Assembly (NCBI RefSeq): GCF_010183535.1
Contig: NC_071329.1
Span: forward strand, 15,252,001-15,316,000
DNA length: 64,000 nucleotides
DNA from: Caenorhabditis remanei
Lineage: Eukaryota > Nematoda > Chromadorea > Rhabditida > Rhabditidae
Direction of reading: 5' to 3'
The notes under the pieces are model-generated. The model worked only from the letters and a program-made list of their open reading frames with translations, did not search any database and was not told the origin of the DNA. Position 1 is the stretch's first letter. Every line of letters begins with the position of its first letter. The translations under genes were made by a program, and so were the position numbers. Shown piece after piece: positions 43,801 to 54,498 of this stretch.

Positions 43801-46800
43801 AAGTCTTCTAATGGGGGGAAAAGATGGGGTCATCATATTTTATGATGTATACCAAAAGACGAAAACACTCTAGAGAAAGATATTAGCACAGCACGCTTGT
43901 TACAACTGCACTCCACCGAAACGACCTTGAAAAATGTCTCTTTTTCCCTGAGTCTCTCAATTTCGCACACAATTTTCTTCGGTTCGGTAGAGCGCAGTTG
44001 TAAGAAGCGTGTCGAGCTAGTAAGTTCGAAAAAACGAAAAAAACTCAAAAAGATAGATAAAAAGTTGGTCTAGATCAATGACCAGAAGGAAGTCCTATGG
44101 AAACGTATTGTTTCCTTTGAAGGAGGACAATTTCCGCCGCGGAAATGAGAAAGAGAAGGTGGAGAGGAGGGAGTGTATTATCATGAGCCACCACCACCCA
44201 TGTGAGACTTCAAAGGGGAGGGATAATAGAGGGAAAACGTAGGTTTGTAGTTTTTCACACCGCTCGAATTTGTAGTTTTTGAGATAAGTTCAAAGTGATC
44301 AAATCTGAGTTTTTTTTGTATTTTTCAGGTCAGAATCAGCAGGGAATTCTTCTCGTGAATTCTATTAGCACCGCACGCTTCTTACAACCGCGCTCTACCG
44401 AAACCGAAGAAAATTGTGTGCAAAATTGAGAGACTCAGAGAAAAAGAGACATTTTTCAAGGACATTTCGGTGGAGCGCGGTTAAAATCCGATCAAAACCC
44501 AAAATCCAAACCACTACTAACTTTGAATAGCGATTCATTTGCAAGTTGGTAACAAAAAAAAGATGGAAAACTAGATCGAAACCGTGGGAACAAGTGGCGG
44601 AGCAAAAATACTCCCACACACGGCGTGATTCCGCAATGAGCCAGGTTTTGGGAGCTTGTGAATGAGCTGCTCCGGGGCTCATAAGGCTCCAGATCTCCGG
44701 ACGTCCGGTCTATGGGTCTCGTGATAACAAAATTAGAGAGTATTCATATATGATACATACATCCGGAGAAGTCTCATCGAGTACTAAAAGTATAAGTTCA
44801 GGGATCACATTCTATTTTAGAATCTGATATCAAGATATGTACCGAATGAGTCAGGATCAGGGCTGTGCGAAAAAATTTACGGTCCAAACTTTTCGAAAAA
44901 TTTTCGGAATTTTCGAAAAAAAAAACCGATCGAAAAATGTTGAAAATTTCTAATGAAATTGTCAAAATATTAGTAACAAAACAAGAGATTTTTCGATTTT
45001 TCCCGAATTTTTTCCAATTTTGTAACCAAAACAGGGTTTCTTCTTGAAATACTTACAATTTTCATACAAATTCAAGATTTTTGTTTCTGAAAAACTAATT
45101 TTTTTCAGAATTTTTTTGTTGAAATTCTTTCTTTCGAATTTTTCGGTATTTTCGGCCAAAAATTTCCTAAAAATTTCCCGAAAAGTTATTTTCGCACAGC
45201 CCTGGTCAGGATCTTGCCCTAGGTTCACTTTGTTTAGACGCGTCTCAGGCGCGCCTGACTCTCCCAATTTCGTCGTCCCCGTTTGTTTACTCACAAATGC
45301 TCATGCTGACCCAGGAAGCAATCTTCTCCGAAAACTTCCTGGCTCGATCTTTGGCCGACATTGATAGTGTTGACTGAAGGACTCCTTTTTGATGATTCGA
45401 TGATCCATTTCCAGCAATCATTGTGCTCGTTGAGCTCCTCGGCGGAGTTCCAACATGAGACCATTTTCGATAGAGAGATTCAGTGGGATTCGATATTTCA
45501 CTGATTTTTCGTTGAGATGCGAGTGGTGATGACGTGGAGAATTGGATGAGGGATGAGGTGGATGCCACTGCGGATAGCATAGTCTAGATATATAGAGGGG
45601 TTAGTCTGATAGTTTCAGAGAAGTGTTAAGAGAAGAGATAAGTAATTACGGGTAATTAAAAAATAAGGAAAATAGTAAATAGTGAAAGTTACAGTAATCA
45701 GAGTGTAAGTGATATCCTAATTTTGATCCTAATTTTTGGTTCTAGGTACAGTACCCCCCGATCCAGATCCAGGATACAAAATTCTTCTCTTTTTTCTTAT
45801 TTCTGGGGTTTTTTGGGGTAAAAAACCAAAAAATCGATCGAAAAGAATGATATCCGTCCTGGGAGACGACGGTGCAACCAGTTGAATTTTGTCAGAATTT
45901 CTCAGAATTTGCCATCAAAATGTCAAAAAACAGCCAGATTCTCACATCAGCTCATCCCGTCTTAAATTCAAGTCAACATCCAAAAAAAGTGAATTTTGTC
46001 TTAAAAAGACTGGCTGAAAATGATCAAAATGAAGGAATCCCTCCAAAATGAGATTGACGTCAGAGATTCAGAAAATACGGATAAATTTTTTTTATTAAAA
46101 ATCCGCAAAATGTCACAAGAAACCTTATAAAAGTCCTCAAGAAACATCTCTTTGACACTAATCCGACTTTATTCGGAAAAATGAAACATCTGAGATTCAG
46201 ATTGACGTCGTCTTCTTTATCTAACGTCTTCTAATTTCCTTTATCGAAAATAAGACGAGACGAGGGGTGGGGGAAAAGGGAAAATAAAGCGAAGGAACCT
46301 GTCAGAATCAGTAGAAAACTTGGTATTTTGAAGAAACTCCCTAAAAATAATAATACTAATAACACTCTTGGGAGTAGAAAGAAAGAGGGAAAACTGCAAT
46401 AAATCTTGGATAAGTCAAATAAATCAAAATTAGTTTCGGAAGCCATATATATGACATGTTCTGATATTATATTGGTTGGTGCTGGAAAACGGAAAAGAGA
46501 GCAAAAAAAAAGAGACAGGAATGAGGAAGTTATGTGCAAAAAAGTGAGCACCGATTGGAAGTTTTTCGGGTCAAATGCTGACTTTTTTCACTATTTTTGC
46601 GGTTTTTTCATTTTTCATATTCTTTATCGAAAATCGGACGAAAACAGTAAAAAACCTCATTTTCAGAGGATTTTTCCTCAAATTTTCGCATTTTCCAGAA
46701 ATCCAGGCTTTTTCAGGCTGTAAGCTGAATTTTTGACTATTTTTGCTCATTTTTCATCAAAAATCTGACAAAATTGATCAAGAAGCACTACTTTTAAGCA

Positions 46801-49800
46801 GACTTGTCACGGGCCGGGCCGGGCCAAAATCAGGAAAAATCTCGGCCCGGCCCGGCCCGTGGCCCGGCCCGGCCCGCTCGGCCCGTTTTGAAACATTTTT
46901 TCAAAAAATTTCTTGTTTTTCAACTTTTTTTGGAAATTTTTTGAACTTTTTTGAAAAAAGTATAGTTTTCGAATAAACATTTAAAATTAAATCAAAATGT
47001 GAATATGTAAGATAATTTAAGCATTTTCACTCTTTTTTTTCGAAAAATTTCAAAAAAAAATTGGTAAAAATGGGTACCCATTTTTGAATCCGGGCCGACC
47101 GGGCCGGGCCGGGCCAAGAGAAATTTCGGCCCGGCCCGGCCCGGTCAAGAAAAATCTCGGCCCGGCCCGGGCCGGCCCGATTTTTGACAAGTCTGCTTTT
47201 AAGCAATTTTCGCTCATTTTCAGATGATTTTCGATGGGTTTTCACCAAAAACCCGTAACAACAGGTTTTTGGACCAAAAATGGGATTTTAGAGGGAAAAA
47301 CTATAATTTTTTTCATTCGAAAAACTCATTTTTTGCTGGAAAAATTGAATTTTTCAGAGAGAAATTAACGTTTAAATAAATTTTCGAGCTAGAAGATTCT
47401 GAATCCAGACTAAAAATCAATTTTCGAAAAAATTGAAATTTCTTACCGAAAACCATTGAAAATTGAGCAAAAATTAGCTAGAAAAAAACCTTCTCCTACC
47501 AATAAAATCTCAAAAAACCGAGAAAACCAGAAGGCTTAAAAGAGCAAGAAGATGCTCTTTTCTCCTCCACCAACCAGTTCAATTTCCTCTTCTTTTTGAG
47601 TTAAAAATGTCACGGAATGCTTGCTTCAGAAGACAAAATTGGATTTTAATTTCTCAAAATTCTGTAAATTTCTTCCAAAAAACGGGATGCCAATGTCTTC
47701 GTGACTAGCATAAAAAATTCAGTTTAATTTGGAAGAATTCTTGGTGTTTTTCGACTCAAAATGAGTGTTTAATCTCGTCTCTGTCTAATATTTCAAAGTG
47801 ACACGGAGCTTTTTTTTGGTATAAAGTGAATCGAAAAATAAGCAGAGAGGGCGAGAAAATGAAAATAAAACGAACAATTGCTCGTCTCTCTTCCATTTTT
47901 TTTTTCATTTCAGGGTGGTTCTCGTTCTCTGGATGACTTTTGAAAACGGAAATGAGAAAGAGGAAAACAATGAAAATATATATATGCATAGAGCCGTTGC
48001 TGGAATTTCGGGATGAGTTAGTTGGAAAGGACCTAACTGCTCACGGGAACGACTAAAAGACTAAAGGTAAACTGGAACTCGAAGAGGAGAAATCCAGGAT
48101 GAGGAGGATTAGGAGGATTAGGAAAATATGTGTTTCTAGATTGAGAGCTCATTTGATTTTGCGACAAAAAAAGAGCAGGTAGCTCATACGTGTTTTTTGT
48201 CTGGAATTGAAGACTTTTTAGGCCGAAAAGTTCTCGTTAGTGGAATTTGGGTCGGAAAAATGCAGTATTTTCAGGTTTTCAGACTTCGAAATGGATGAAA
48301 AAGAATCCCATCCATCAGAATTATAGAAAATGAAATTCTCTATCGAATGAGCCAAAAAACGTGAATTTTGGTCTGAAATTGACATTTATGATATAGAAAA
48401 ACCGATTTTCAGTATAATGAGTATAATTTTTTTGGGCAGAAAACATTTTTGAGCAAAAATTGCACATAATGAACTTGAGGATGCTCCGAACCTGTTACAA
48501 TTTTTAGAGAAAGAACTATTGGCTGATATGGCAGAAAATCAGTTTTTCTGGATAAAAAAGCCAATTTTTAGACCAAAATTCACGTTTCCTGGCTCATAGG
48601 ATACAGAATTTTACTTGCTACAATTCTGATGAATGGGACATTTTTTTATCCATTGCGACGTCTAAAAACCTGAAAATACTGCATTTTCTGTGCAAAAAAT
48701 AAAAGAATTGAATTAAAACGTGAAAAAATCGGCTTCACGTAATCACGTTTCTTGCAGTTCCTTTTCGAAGTGTGAGAGACCGTGTAGATCAAGAAAGCGT
48801 GCTGAAAAATGAAGAAAAACGGGGTGAGTTCTCGTTTTTCTAAAAAAAAAAACGAAGAATAATCTACATTCTTGTGTCCACACCTCATCCTTTTTTGCAA
48901 CCTTCTCATTCTTCGTTTCTTTTGAAAAACTCATCGAACCAGAAGGAAATAATGAAAAAAGGGGGAAACAGAGAAAAAAAATAATGAGTGGAGAAGAGAA
49001 GGAAATGTAGTGGGGGAGGGAGGGAGAGAAGAGTGCAACCTATAACAGACAGACAGTGGAAATTACAAAAATTTGGATTCCAGACTTTTGGGAATCAACA
49101 AATTCTAAAGAAAATGTGATTCCAATTCCATCGGAATCCAAAAAGTGCAAATTTTCTCTCGAAGAAATAATGACGAGAGAGAAGGAGACATCTCGGCTGT
49201 GTCGGCGTGAAATTCAACACCCGATTTCCGCAAAAAAAAAAACGATTGGACTCATTCCAAGAGAGAAGATGAACAGAGAATTTGGAGTAGGCGGAAACAC
49301 AAAACTAAAGATTTTTCTGAATCTTTTTTCACTTTTTTCGAGTCATCCGGATCTGGACGGAAGCATGAGATCAAAAAAATGGGGGAAATAAGGTCTGTGT
49401 GTTCCGGTTCATAGGTTAAAATCTAGGGTTGCTGAGGAGAGAGTTCAGAAGATGGGAGTCAGTTGTGAAACTACAGTATCTCCCATCTGGCGCGTCGTTG
49501 GCGCATTTTTGAGATCTCTTGTCTGGCGCTCCTTTGACGCGTTCCAAAAGTTCCGGACGCTCTTACCGAGATTTCCGGAGTTCAGTTTATACGGTATTCA
49601 TGGTTTTTGAAGAAAATATCTAGAGGTACCGTAATCTTCATCAGTTACAAAGATGTCTGTTAATTGTAGAAATCAAAAACACGATCCGTCTGGCGCACCT
49701 CTGACGCGTTTACGAAAAAAAAACAGACAACTTCAGACTTGCAAAAACTATGGTAATTTTTCGAAATTTTTTTTTGAAATTTTTATCAAAAATAAATGAA

Positions 49801-52800
49801 AATTCGACTTTTTCACAAAAAAATCAAAAAAAAAAAAACGAAAAATTTCAAAATTTCGAGTTTTTATACTGAGAATCTTAAATCGACCCGTTGCAAGTCT
49901 AGAAAACTTAGATCATAGATATAAATACTAGTATCATATTCTGGCGTGCCTTTGACGCGTTCAGAACTTAAACTAAAAAACTGCAAAAAATGTATCTGAA
50001 AATAAAACACCCCGAACCCACATGAGGAGGAAGAAACTTTTTTTTCTAAAAATTACCCAAAAAGATGACCAAAAAATAAACTAACAAGGCTGATATCTTC
50101 CCGGTTGGTAGATTGCCGATTCACCATCTTTGTTCGACGCGTCGTCTTGTTTCTAAAAATAAAAAATGAAGAATAAATTCATAGAAAAAAGGAAGAGGGG
50201 GGACTAGGAGTAGCAGAATGAGTTCTCATTTTGGATGTATTAAGCCACGCCCCTTTTTTGCAACTTTGCCGCATAGCTCTTCCCAAGGGATCATTTTTAG
50301 AGGCAGGTTGCCAATTGAGTCGCCGCTCAGCCAAATCGCGTGTTTATAACGTGGATGAACGATAGGGAGTTTAATTTTTCTCACATTTTTCCATTTTCTC
50401 GCTTTTTTCGGTTAAACCTCGCACAAAAAATATCGAATTCATCGAAAAAAGGAAAAATGCAAATTTTCGACACAAAAATTGGAATTTTTTTGAATTTCGC
50501 GCTAATTTTTCGCTAATTTGTTTTGGAGCGCAGATGCTTCTTATGGACTTTCTATGATCATGCGCTTCCCTATACCAACCTTTCTCTGGTGTCGATTCTC
50601 GTCCAAAAACTCGCTTGGCACATTATCATAATCATCGAGTATCGCCGTCTCCTTCATTCCATATCCTCCAGGACTACGGTATCCATTGTTGAGTAGTGGT
50701 CCCCCACCGCCACTCATCGGAACCTCTTCATAGAGATGTCTGAATAGAAGGTAACATAGCATTTTCGAATTTTCTTTTAGTGGTCGCTTGAGACACACTT
50801 CTTTTATGGAAATCATTGTTTTTGTTTCTTTTCTTCGAGAAGTTATTTCTTAGAAAATAAAGAAAATATGATGTGATTTGAGAAAAGGTGAAGAAGCTAG
50901 GAAATCAGAGATGAAGAGGTAAACATATGGTCTTGTCTGTCTTTATGGATGTATTTCCTGATGTCCGCATGAGTATCTAGAGAGCATTGCCGGCTGAAGA
51001 GACGCAGACAGTTTCATGCGTGCATGCGCATCTTTGTTTGCGTCTCTATAGCGTCTAGCTCACTTTGACGATTTTCACAAAAATGATGAGTTTGGTCTGT
51101 GGTTTTGTATATACTTGTAAAGGTTCGGCCCGGCTTGAAAAATGACATTTTTCAACTTTTTTTTGAAACTTTTTCAATTTTTCTGAAAAATTTTTTCATC
51201 GAAAATGTGAAAAGTTTTGATGAATCTGAAACTACCAACTCCAAATAGACAAATTCAGACAATTGAGGTTCTACCCATCTGGCGCGCCTTAGGCGCGTTC
51301 TGAAGGAATTTTCAAAAATATGTTTCCATACTTGTCAGAGCCCGGCCAAGGAAAAATGTTTAAAATACAATTATTTTTTCCAATTATTTTTTCAACTTTT
51401 CATAGAAAATGTAAAAAAAAAATTTGATGATTTTTTTTTTCAAAATTTCTTCTAATTCTGAATAATTCAAAAAATTTTCAAAAAAATCCGAAAAATTGAA
51501 TTTTGGCGCCAAGTATCCAGACTTGACAAGTATGAGAATCGAGGCAGTAAAGTACAGAATCTTAGAATCCTGAATCCAGAATTCAGAATCCAGTTTCTGT
51601 TTGTCCAGATGTCCGAAACATAGAAAAAACTTCTTCAAAATGCGCCCAAGGCGCGCCAGATGGGTAGAACCTCATTGAATTTTTCCAAAATTTGTTTTTC
51701 AGAATCTGAATTTCCAGAGTTCGTACATTTTCAGGTGTCTAAATTACATTTTCCTACTTTTCACACCCCCAGAATTCCAAAATCTTATGATTTTTCAAAA
51801 TTTCTTCTAATTCCGAAAAATTCAAAATTTGGCGTTTTTTTTTTCAAAAATTCCAAAAAAACCCACCTAGCCGCATCACTTGCGAATCTCGGTCTACCAA
51901 CACCTGGATGACCAGTTGCTGTGAATGATGGTGACTGCCTTGGTGCAGCTCTCGGATATCCAGAAGACGTCGGCGTCAGATTCGGATGTCTCTCCTTCCA
52001 GTCATCCACATAGAACTGTGGATATGTGACATTGAGACGTGGATCCAGTTCATAATCGTTCGAATGCTGTCGTACGGATCCTCCTCTGGACGATGGTCCT
52101 CCTCGTGATCCATAGAGTGGTTGCTCCTGTTGTCTTTCATTTGAATATGCACCAACAACTGCATAATCTTTCTGATCCCTCTGTTGATAATTCTGACGAC
52201 TCGGCGTTGATGGCTCCGCAGCTCTTCTGGAGTACACCACATTTGTAGTTGGCTCATATCCACCCGCCATTCTAGAACTCGATTGTGTCCTCGGGTTTTT
52301 CGGTGCGAAAAGAGCATCTATATTAGCAGCGGAGCTCGCTCGTGGACCCGGTCGAAAGTCTTCTTGTTGTCCCCGTGGATTCCATCGACTTCCAGCAACT
52401 TTTCGATCGTCTTGTTGTAATTCAGATTGAGCGCGGAACGCTGACGGAGACGCAGATGATCCGACAGAGTAATCGTAAGAAGACGACATGGGAGCCATTA
52501 TGATCGGGCTTGCAGTGGATGAAGGTGATCGGATTTGATGATGGATTACTGTAGGTTGGTGATGGGATCGTTGATGAGATTCTCGAGATGGTGGTCGGTG
52601 AGGATACGGGGAAGATGAGGATGTTGAGTGGTGGTGACGTCGTTCCTGGAAAAAAGGTAATAGAGATTTTTATGAAAATCAAATTTTCTCTGTCTGTATT
52701 TCTAACAAGGGCAGCATATGACGGACCGAGTAGAACTTTTTCTATAAATTTGACCTTCAGGATTCGAACACTGCAATAAAAATCTGCTAAATGCTCACGT

Positions 52801-54498
52801 GAACAGAGTTATGACCCGCCAAACTTTTTTATTTTTCATTTGGTTAAGCTTTTCATGTGAACTTTCAATTCATCGAATAGTCTACCGCTTTCGAATCCTC
52901 AAGGTCCAAATTACCTACAGTCAAATTTGTAGAAAAAGTTCTACTATGTCCGTCATATACTTCCCTTGTAAGAGTCCGGATGCTTAAAGATGAATTATTT
53001 CGAGTTCTTTCAGACGGCCCACGCAGCGAAAGAGATGAAAAAAAGGTGACATCCATCACGATTGTAGAAAATGAAATTCTGCATCTTATGAGCCAAAAAA
53101 CGTGAATTTTGGTCGAAAATTATCTTTTTTATACAGAAAACCGATTTTCAGCGGCTAGAAATGTGCAGTTTTTCGTTTTCTGATACAATTTTGAGTTATT
53201 TTCGAGTTCTAATATCATGTTTTCGCTTACTTTTCACTGCTAGTTTTGACAATAAAATCCAGGTTTTTGACGAAAAATTTCACTATTTTGGCCTATTTTT
53301 CTCCCCTAAATAGCCCCCGAATACTCACCGTATGCACCCTCTCGTAGAGTACATCATCCTGTCTGTCACCTCCTCTCTCAACTCCTCTATCCGACGATCC
53401 AGACGCTTTTCGAATGCCCATTTTGTGATCTCGATAGTCACCAGCACTGGCGGACATTGCTGCATCTGACGGTGGTGTTCCGCTGAAATAGTGTAACAAT
53501 GATTCATTTTTCAGAAAAAAAAGATTTTTATGTAAATATGCCAAAGAATTAACATATTTATGCAACTGCAAAACTAGTATTATTCACAGTTGTGCTCTCG
53601 GAAAACCGTCGCTGAAATTTAGAAATTCAGAAAAAAAAACGGCGAGGAGAGGTCTCAAGAATGCATATAGATCATCGAATATTCTTTCTGAAATTCAATA
53701 CTTTTTGTGTTTTTTTTTCAGTTTGGTTATGGAAGCTAGTAGTCTGAAATTGATTATTTTCAGAGAATGCTTCATGTGGTTGGGGATAAGAAAACGGTTA
53801 GATTTAGCGGAAAAATTGCTAAAAATCGGGAAAATTTTTGAGAAGAACGGTTAAAAGCACAAAAATTCTAAAATTTCGTCTCATTTCTGACGAATCTGGC
53901 GCGCCTGAGACGCGTTTTTCAACAAAAACGAAGTCAAAACGCGTCCAAGACGCGCCGGACTATTCAAAAGTCTCACTTAAGGCGACCGCTCGGTCCGGAT
54001 TCCAAAACTGCGCACAACTTTTTCACAAATCTTTTGAAATTTTAATTATCGACAATTATTTTATCGATATTTACAAATATATAAGCAAAACACAGTTCTT
54101 TCAGCTGCGCTCCACCGAAATCCCCTTGAGATACGTCTCTATTTCTCTGAGTCTCTCAATTTCATACACTATTTTCTTCGGTTTCGGTAGAGCACGGTTG
54201 TCAGAAGTGTGCCGTGTTAATAATCGAAAATTCGACTTTTTGTAAAAAAAATTCGATTTTTATAAATTTTTCAAATGAGGCGCCCGGTCCGGCCCGTTGC
54301 AAGTTTGATTTCTCTCGATTTTTTTTCGAAAAATCCGTAATTTTTCAGGTTTCAACACAAATTTTGTGCTTTAAAAAACCCACAAATTCGCCTGTGCATC
54401 GTAGTAGACAGTGTTCGTCCGATCCCTTTGTTCTTGTTGTTTCTTGTGGTCATTCATGTTGCAGACGGGCGATTCATCGGACAGATTTGGAGAGATTT
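31849..54498 (-). CDS. Large Ser/Pro/Gly-rich protein with a C-terminal PDZ-binding motif (5' end not found)
   Basis: Nine exons joined by phase: 54384-54498, 53329-53482, 51867-52645, 50580-50739, 45295-45583, 33284-33423, 32886-33064, 32010-32158 and 31849-31964, about 695 codons without a stop. The product is low in complexity and probably disordered: [56 protein letters not shown]. It ends [11 protein letters not shown], whose last residues fit a class I PDZ ligand (S-V-I). No membrane segment or known domain was found in this part, so I cannot name it; a cytoplasmic scaffold or receptor tail is possible. The intron 33424-45294 contains the TBC gene on the same strand and an LTR retrotransposon. 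Exon 45295-45583 may be replaced by 50086-50152. Upstream exons probably exist beyond 54498. Confidence 0.72.
32450..32679. mobile_element. 230 bp MITE in an intron
   Basis: ttagcagtccacccttctta at 32450 and its diverged complement ending at 32679. Inner arms are complementary around a centre near 32570 (cgcactttttcgtaaattgt). Between exons 32010-32158 and 32886-33064. Confidence 0.8.
33102..33240. repeat. ~140 bp hairpin family, copy 1
   Basis: ttagcacggcac.attcttacaa..gcgctccaccgaaa and its complement tttcggtggagcgcagtt.ta...gtgc.gagctaa, with gagagactcagagaaaaaga between. Further copies at 43882-44021, 44364-44483 (right end cut), 54081-54220, 54793-54924 and 59014-59152. Confidence 0.85.
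33643..36648 (-). CDS. TBC-domain Rab GTPase-activating protein, USP6NL/RN-tre type
   Basis: Exons 36150-36648, 35875-36046, 35483-35827, 34108-34535 and 33643-34058 give 619 aa. Residues 1-165 are Ser/Pro-rich and probably disordered. The TBC domain spans roughly residues 270-480: [20 protein letters not shown], the arginine finger in IDLDINR (R324) and the glutamine finger in YCQG (Q361), then [19 protein letters not shown] and [19 protein letters not shown]. Both catalytic fingers are present, so it should accelerate GTP hydrolysis on a Rab. The order and sequence match USP6NL closely. An acidic Ser tail ([18 protein letters not shown]) ends the protein. In C. elegans a tbc gene sits near cox-10 as I recall (tbc-17), so orthology is plausible but not proven. 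The gene is nested in an intron of the large gene, same strand. Confidence 0.92.
34560..35370. repeat. ~185 bp tandem repeat in a TBC intron
   Basis: Four to five diverged units in the 0.95 kb intron 34536-35482. Each unit contains agtgaaaagtgggtgttgaa, then acgtttagcgct and a short inverse agcgctaaac, and a cgtttctgctgaattttacg block. The inverse pairs would form small hairpins. No coding. Confidence 0.75.
38620..39010. repeat. Two copies of a hairpin 'tcactgtattttgtcagtgtaa'-type
   Basis: tgtattttgtcagtgtaagg ... cttacaatgacaaaatacag at about 38626-38684, and a second copy at about 38955-39008 with a few substitutions. Each folds into a stem of about 20 bp. About 330 bp separate the copies. 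Confidence 0.7.
39727..39742 (+). repeat. 16-bp guanine tract
   Basis: An uninterrupted run of 16 G, with 6 G more at 39746-39751. A candidate quadruplex; C. elegans poly-G tracts are known deletion hot spots when the DOG-1 helicase is lost. Confidence 0.8.
40100..40625. repeat. Diverged inverted repeat, relative of 55562-55850
   Basis: Shares aatataccaaaatgtagatc and cccgccatc..gcccgtaataggccac-type blocks with 55562-55850, but is longer and less symmetrical. Confidence 0.55.
41031..41277 (+). repeat. 5' LTR
   Basis: Begins tgaagtggcttcgccgaag and ends gatagaaatagataac. AATAAA at 41193-41198. Confidence 0.85.
41469..43565 (+). CDS. Retrotransposon Gag with CCHC zinc knuckle and aspartic protease
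   Basis: One uninterrupted 698-aa frame. Residues about 130-200 are rich in Glu/Lys/Leu and probably coiled coil, as in capsid-type Gag proteins. A CCHC knuckle ([14 protein letters not shown]) at about residues 258-271 should bind RNA. A retropepsin-like active site, IDSGA, has its Asp at about residue 309. The C-terminal third shows no polymerase motif. The frame runs through the start of the 3' LTR and stops within it (43563-43565). No frameshift or stop interrupts it, consistent with recent insertion. Whether it belongs to the Ty3/gypsy or BEL/Pao class I cannot tell. Confidence 0.85.
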   Translation: MSFSVERTKKGSSSVTSSEKSWAVQMNEVRLKERRKLVKGFTDFLESSGRMESDMYEALKAACKGNERQSEVLVEPVKKYCHELRERFEELGGERWPLEIIGVMRENGVETVEELRELCEKGVEMVPGGIVENANKAQDELALLQDAWNEERETLFRELNKLKEEKRLAEEAVSKYKKTLKEEREASSELRGLLRKQESEPKKAGQVRDTKEVPVPSRLEVVRKWSPRDSDDEFSMHGRRGDRKTVGERRDSGAKMKCFTCGGIGHGSWQCVSKRVDKVQIQEGTVKNAGVETVEMVEMLGQRRRVVIDSGAVVSVISTTAYERLKAGCRDWEKEVEVFGKPTFTVLNASNSKMRVRGQIKIPMVVRGRKVRVVFQLVDNWVERILIGTNAFESIGVELKWKDPYGLVNAEENSAEVQFIGGEKKLERSGEKLRKVPTEVSEIQCKSVAVRGERGRRASTGDVGEVFKSEGEEKERKKVKIRASVAVIGPRLEARGPGVLEYRNKTITGWTQKFDWGEVKEAVVLVEYTDKEDENSKRVEFVKSVAKEVEKVWMMPRSLQCELGDVDKVAKQWKEWLKTSANVEVVDPLMPVGNHKTPLILEKWHRKSLDGLQKYLHNALPSHSVRCQWEMNADRRPQPGLKKDLGKGCPIAERRGKWLRRSSTFSKPIGREETKGEKARGIWTTQATSKADVKVNFP
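43435..43681 (+). repeat. 3' LTR
   Basis: Same as the 5' LTR except that the first base is G instead of T. Contains the C-terminal codons of the Gag frame and AATAAA at 43597-43602. Confidence 0.85.
43882..44483. repeat. Hairpin family, copies 2 and 3
   Basis: Copy 2 is complete at 43882-44021. Copy 3 at 44364-44483 lacks its last about 20 bp (it stops after gtggagcgcggtt). Same ends as 33102-33240. Confidence 0.8.
44858..45204. mobile_element. 347 bp hAT-like MITE
   Basis: Ends cagggctgtgcgaaaa / ttttcgcacagccctg, flanked by the exact 8-bp duplication gtcaggat at 44850-44857 and 45205-45212. AT-rich interior, partly self-complementary. Confidence 0.88.
46799..47195. mobile_element. 397 bp hAT-like MITE
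   Basis: Ends cagacttgtca / tgacaagtctg with 8-bp duplications cttttaag at 46791-46798 and 47196-47203. Both subterminal regions hold runs of ggcccggcc. Same family as 10472-10713. Confidence 0.88.
48262..48690. repeat. Inverted repeat in an intron
   Basis: Arms around agccaaaaaacgtgaatttt (about 48349) and its complement (about 48571). A half copy stands alone at about 53035-53130. Confidence 0.7.
49480..49970 (+). repeat. Cluster of 'tctggcgc...gacgcgtt' motifs
   Basis: ctggcgcgtcgttggcgcat (49488), ctggcgctcctttgacgcgt (49533), ctggcgcacctctgacgcgt (49689) and ctggcgtgcctttgacgcgt (49941). Related motifs lie at about 45238, 51280, 51650, 53891 and 53938. A short interspersed motif of unknown role. 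Confidence 0.6.
50086..50152 (-). other. Candidate alternative exon of the large gene
   Basis: Acceptor tttttag and donor GTTAGT bound a 67-nt exon reading [20 protein letters not shown]. Its entry phase (0) fits exon 50580-50739 and its exit phase (1) fits exon 33284-33423. It cannot be joined to exon 45295-45583 without a stop. So it would be mutually exclusive with that exon. Confidence 0.5.
51264..51677. mobile_element. Inverted-repeat MITE with another nested in it
   Basis: ttgaggttctacccatctgg at 51264 and its complement near 51677. Within it, atacttgtcagagcccggcc (about 51331) and acttgacaagtat (about 51537) bound a second element related to 5192-5359. Confidence 0.7.
52703..52976. 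mobile_element. MITE in an intron of the large gene
   Basis: Ends ctaacaagggcagcatatga / tcatatacttcccttgtaag. Inner arms are complementary (agtagaactttttctataaa). Same end family as 7095-7553. Confidence 0.75.
54081..54220. repeat. Hairpin family, copy 4
   Basis: Complete copy with tcagctgcgctccaccgaaa at left and tttcggtagagcacggttgt at right; lies in the intron between exons 53329-53482 and 54384-54498. Confidence 0.8.

Larger units (their letters stand above)
45584..50579. other. Intron of the large gene, repeat-rich
   Basis: No gene recognised apart from the candidate exon at 50086-50152. Contains the MITE at 46799-47195, the inverted repeat at 48262-48690 and the ggcgc-motif cluster at about 49480-49970. 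Confidence 0.55.
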
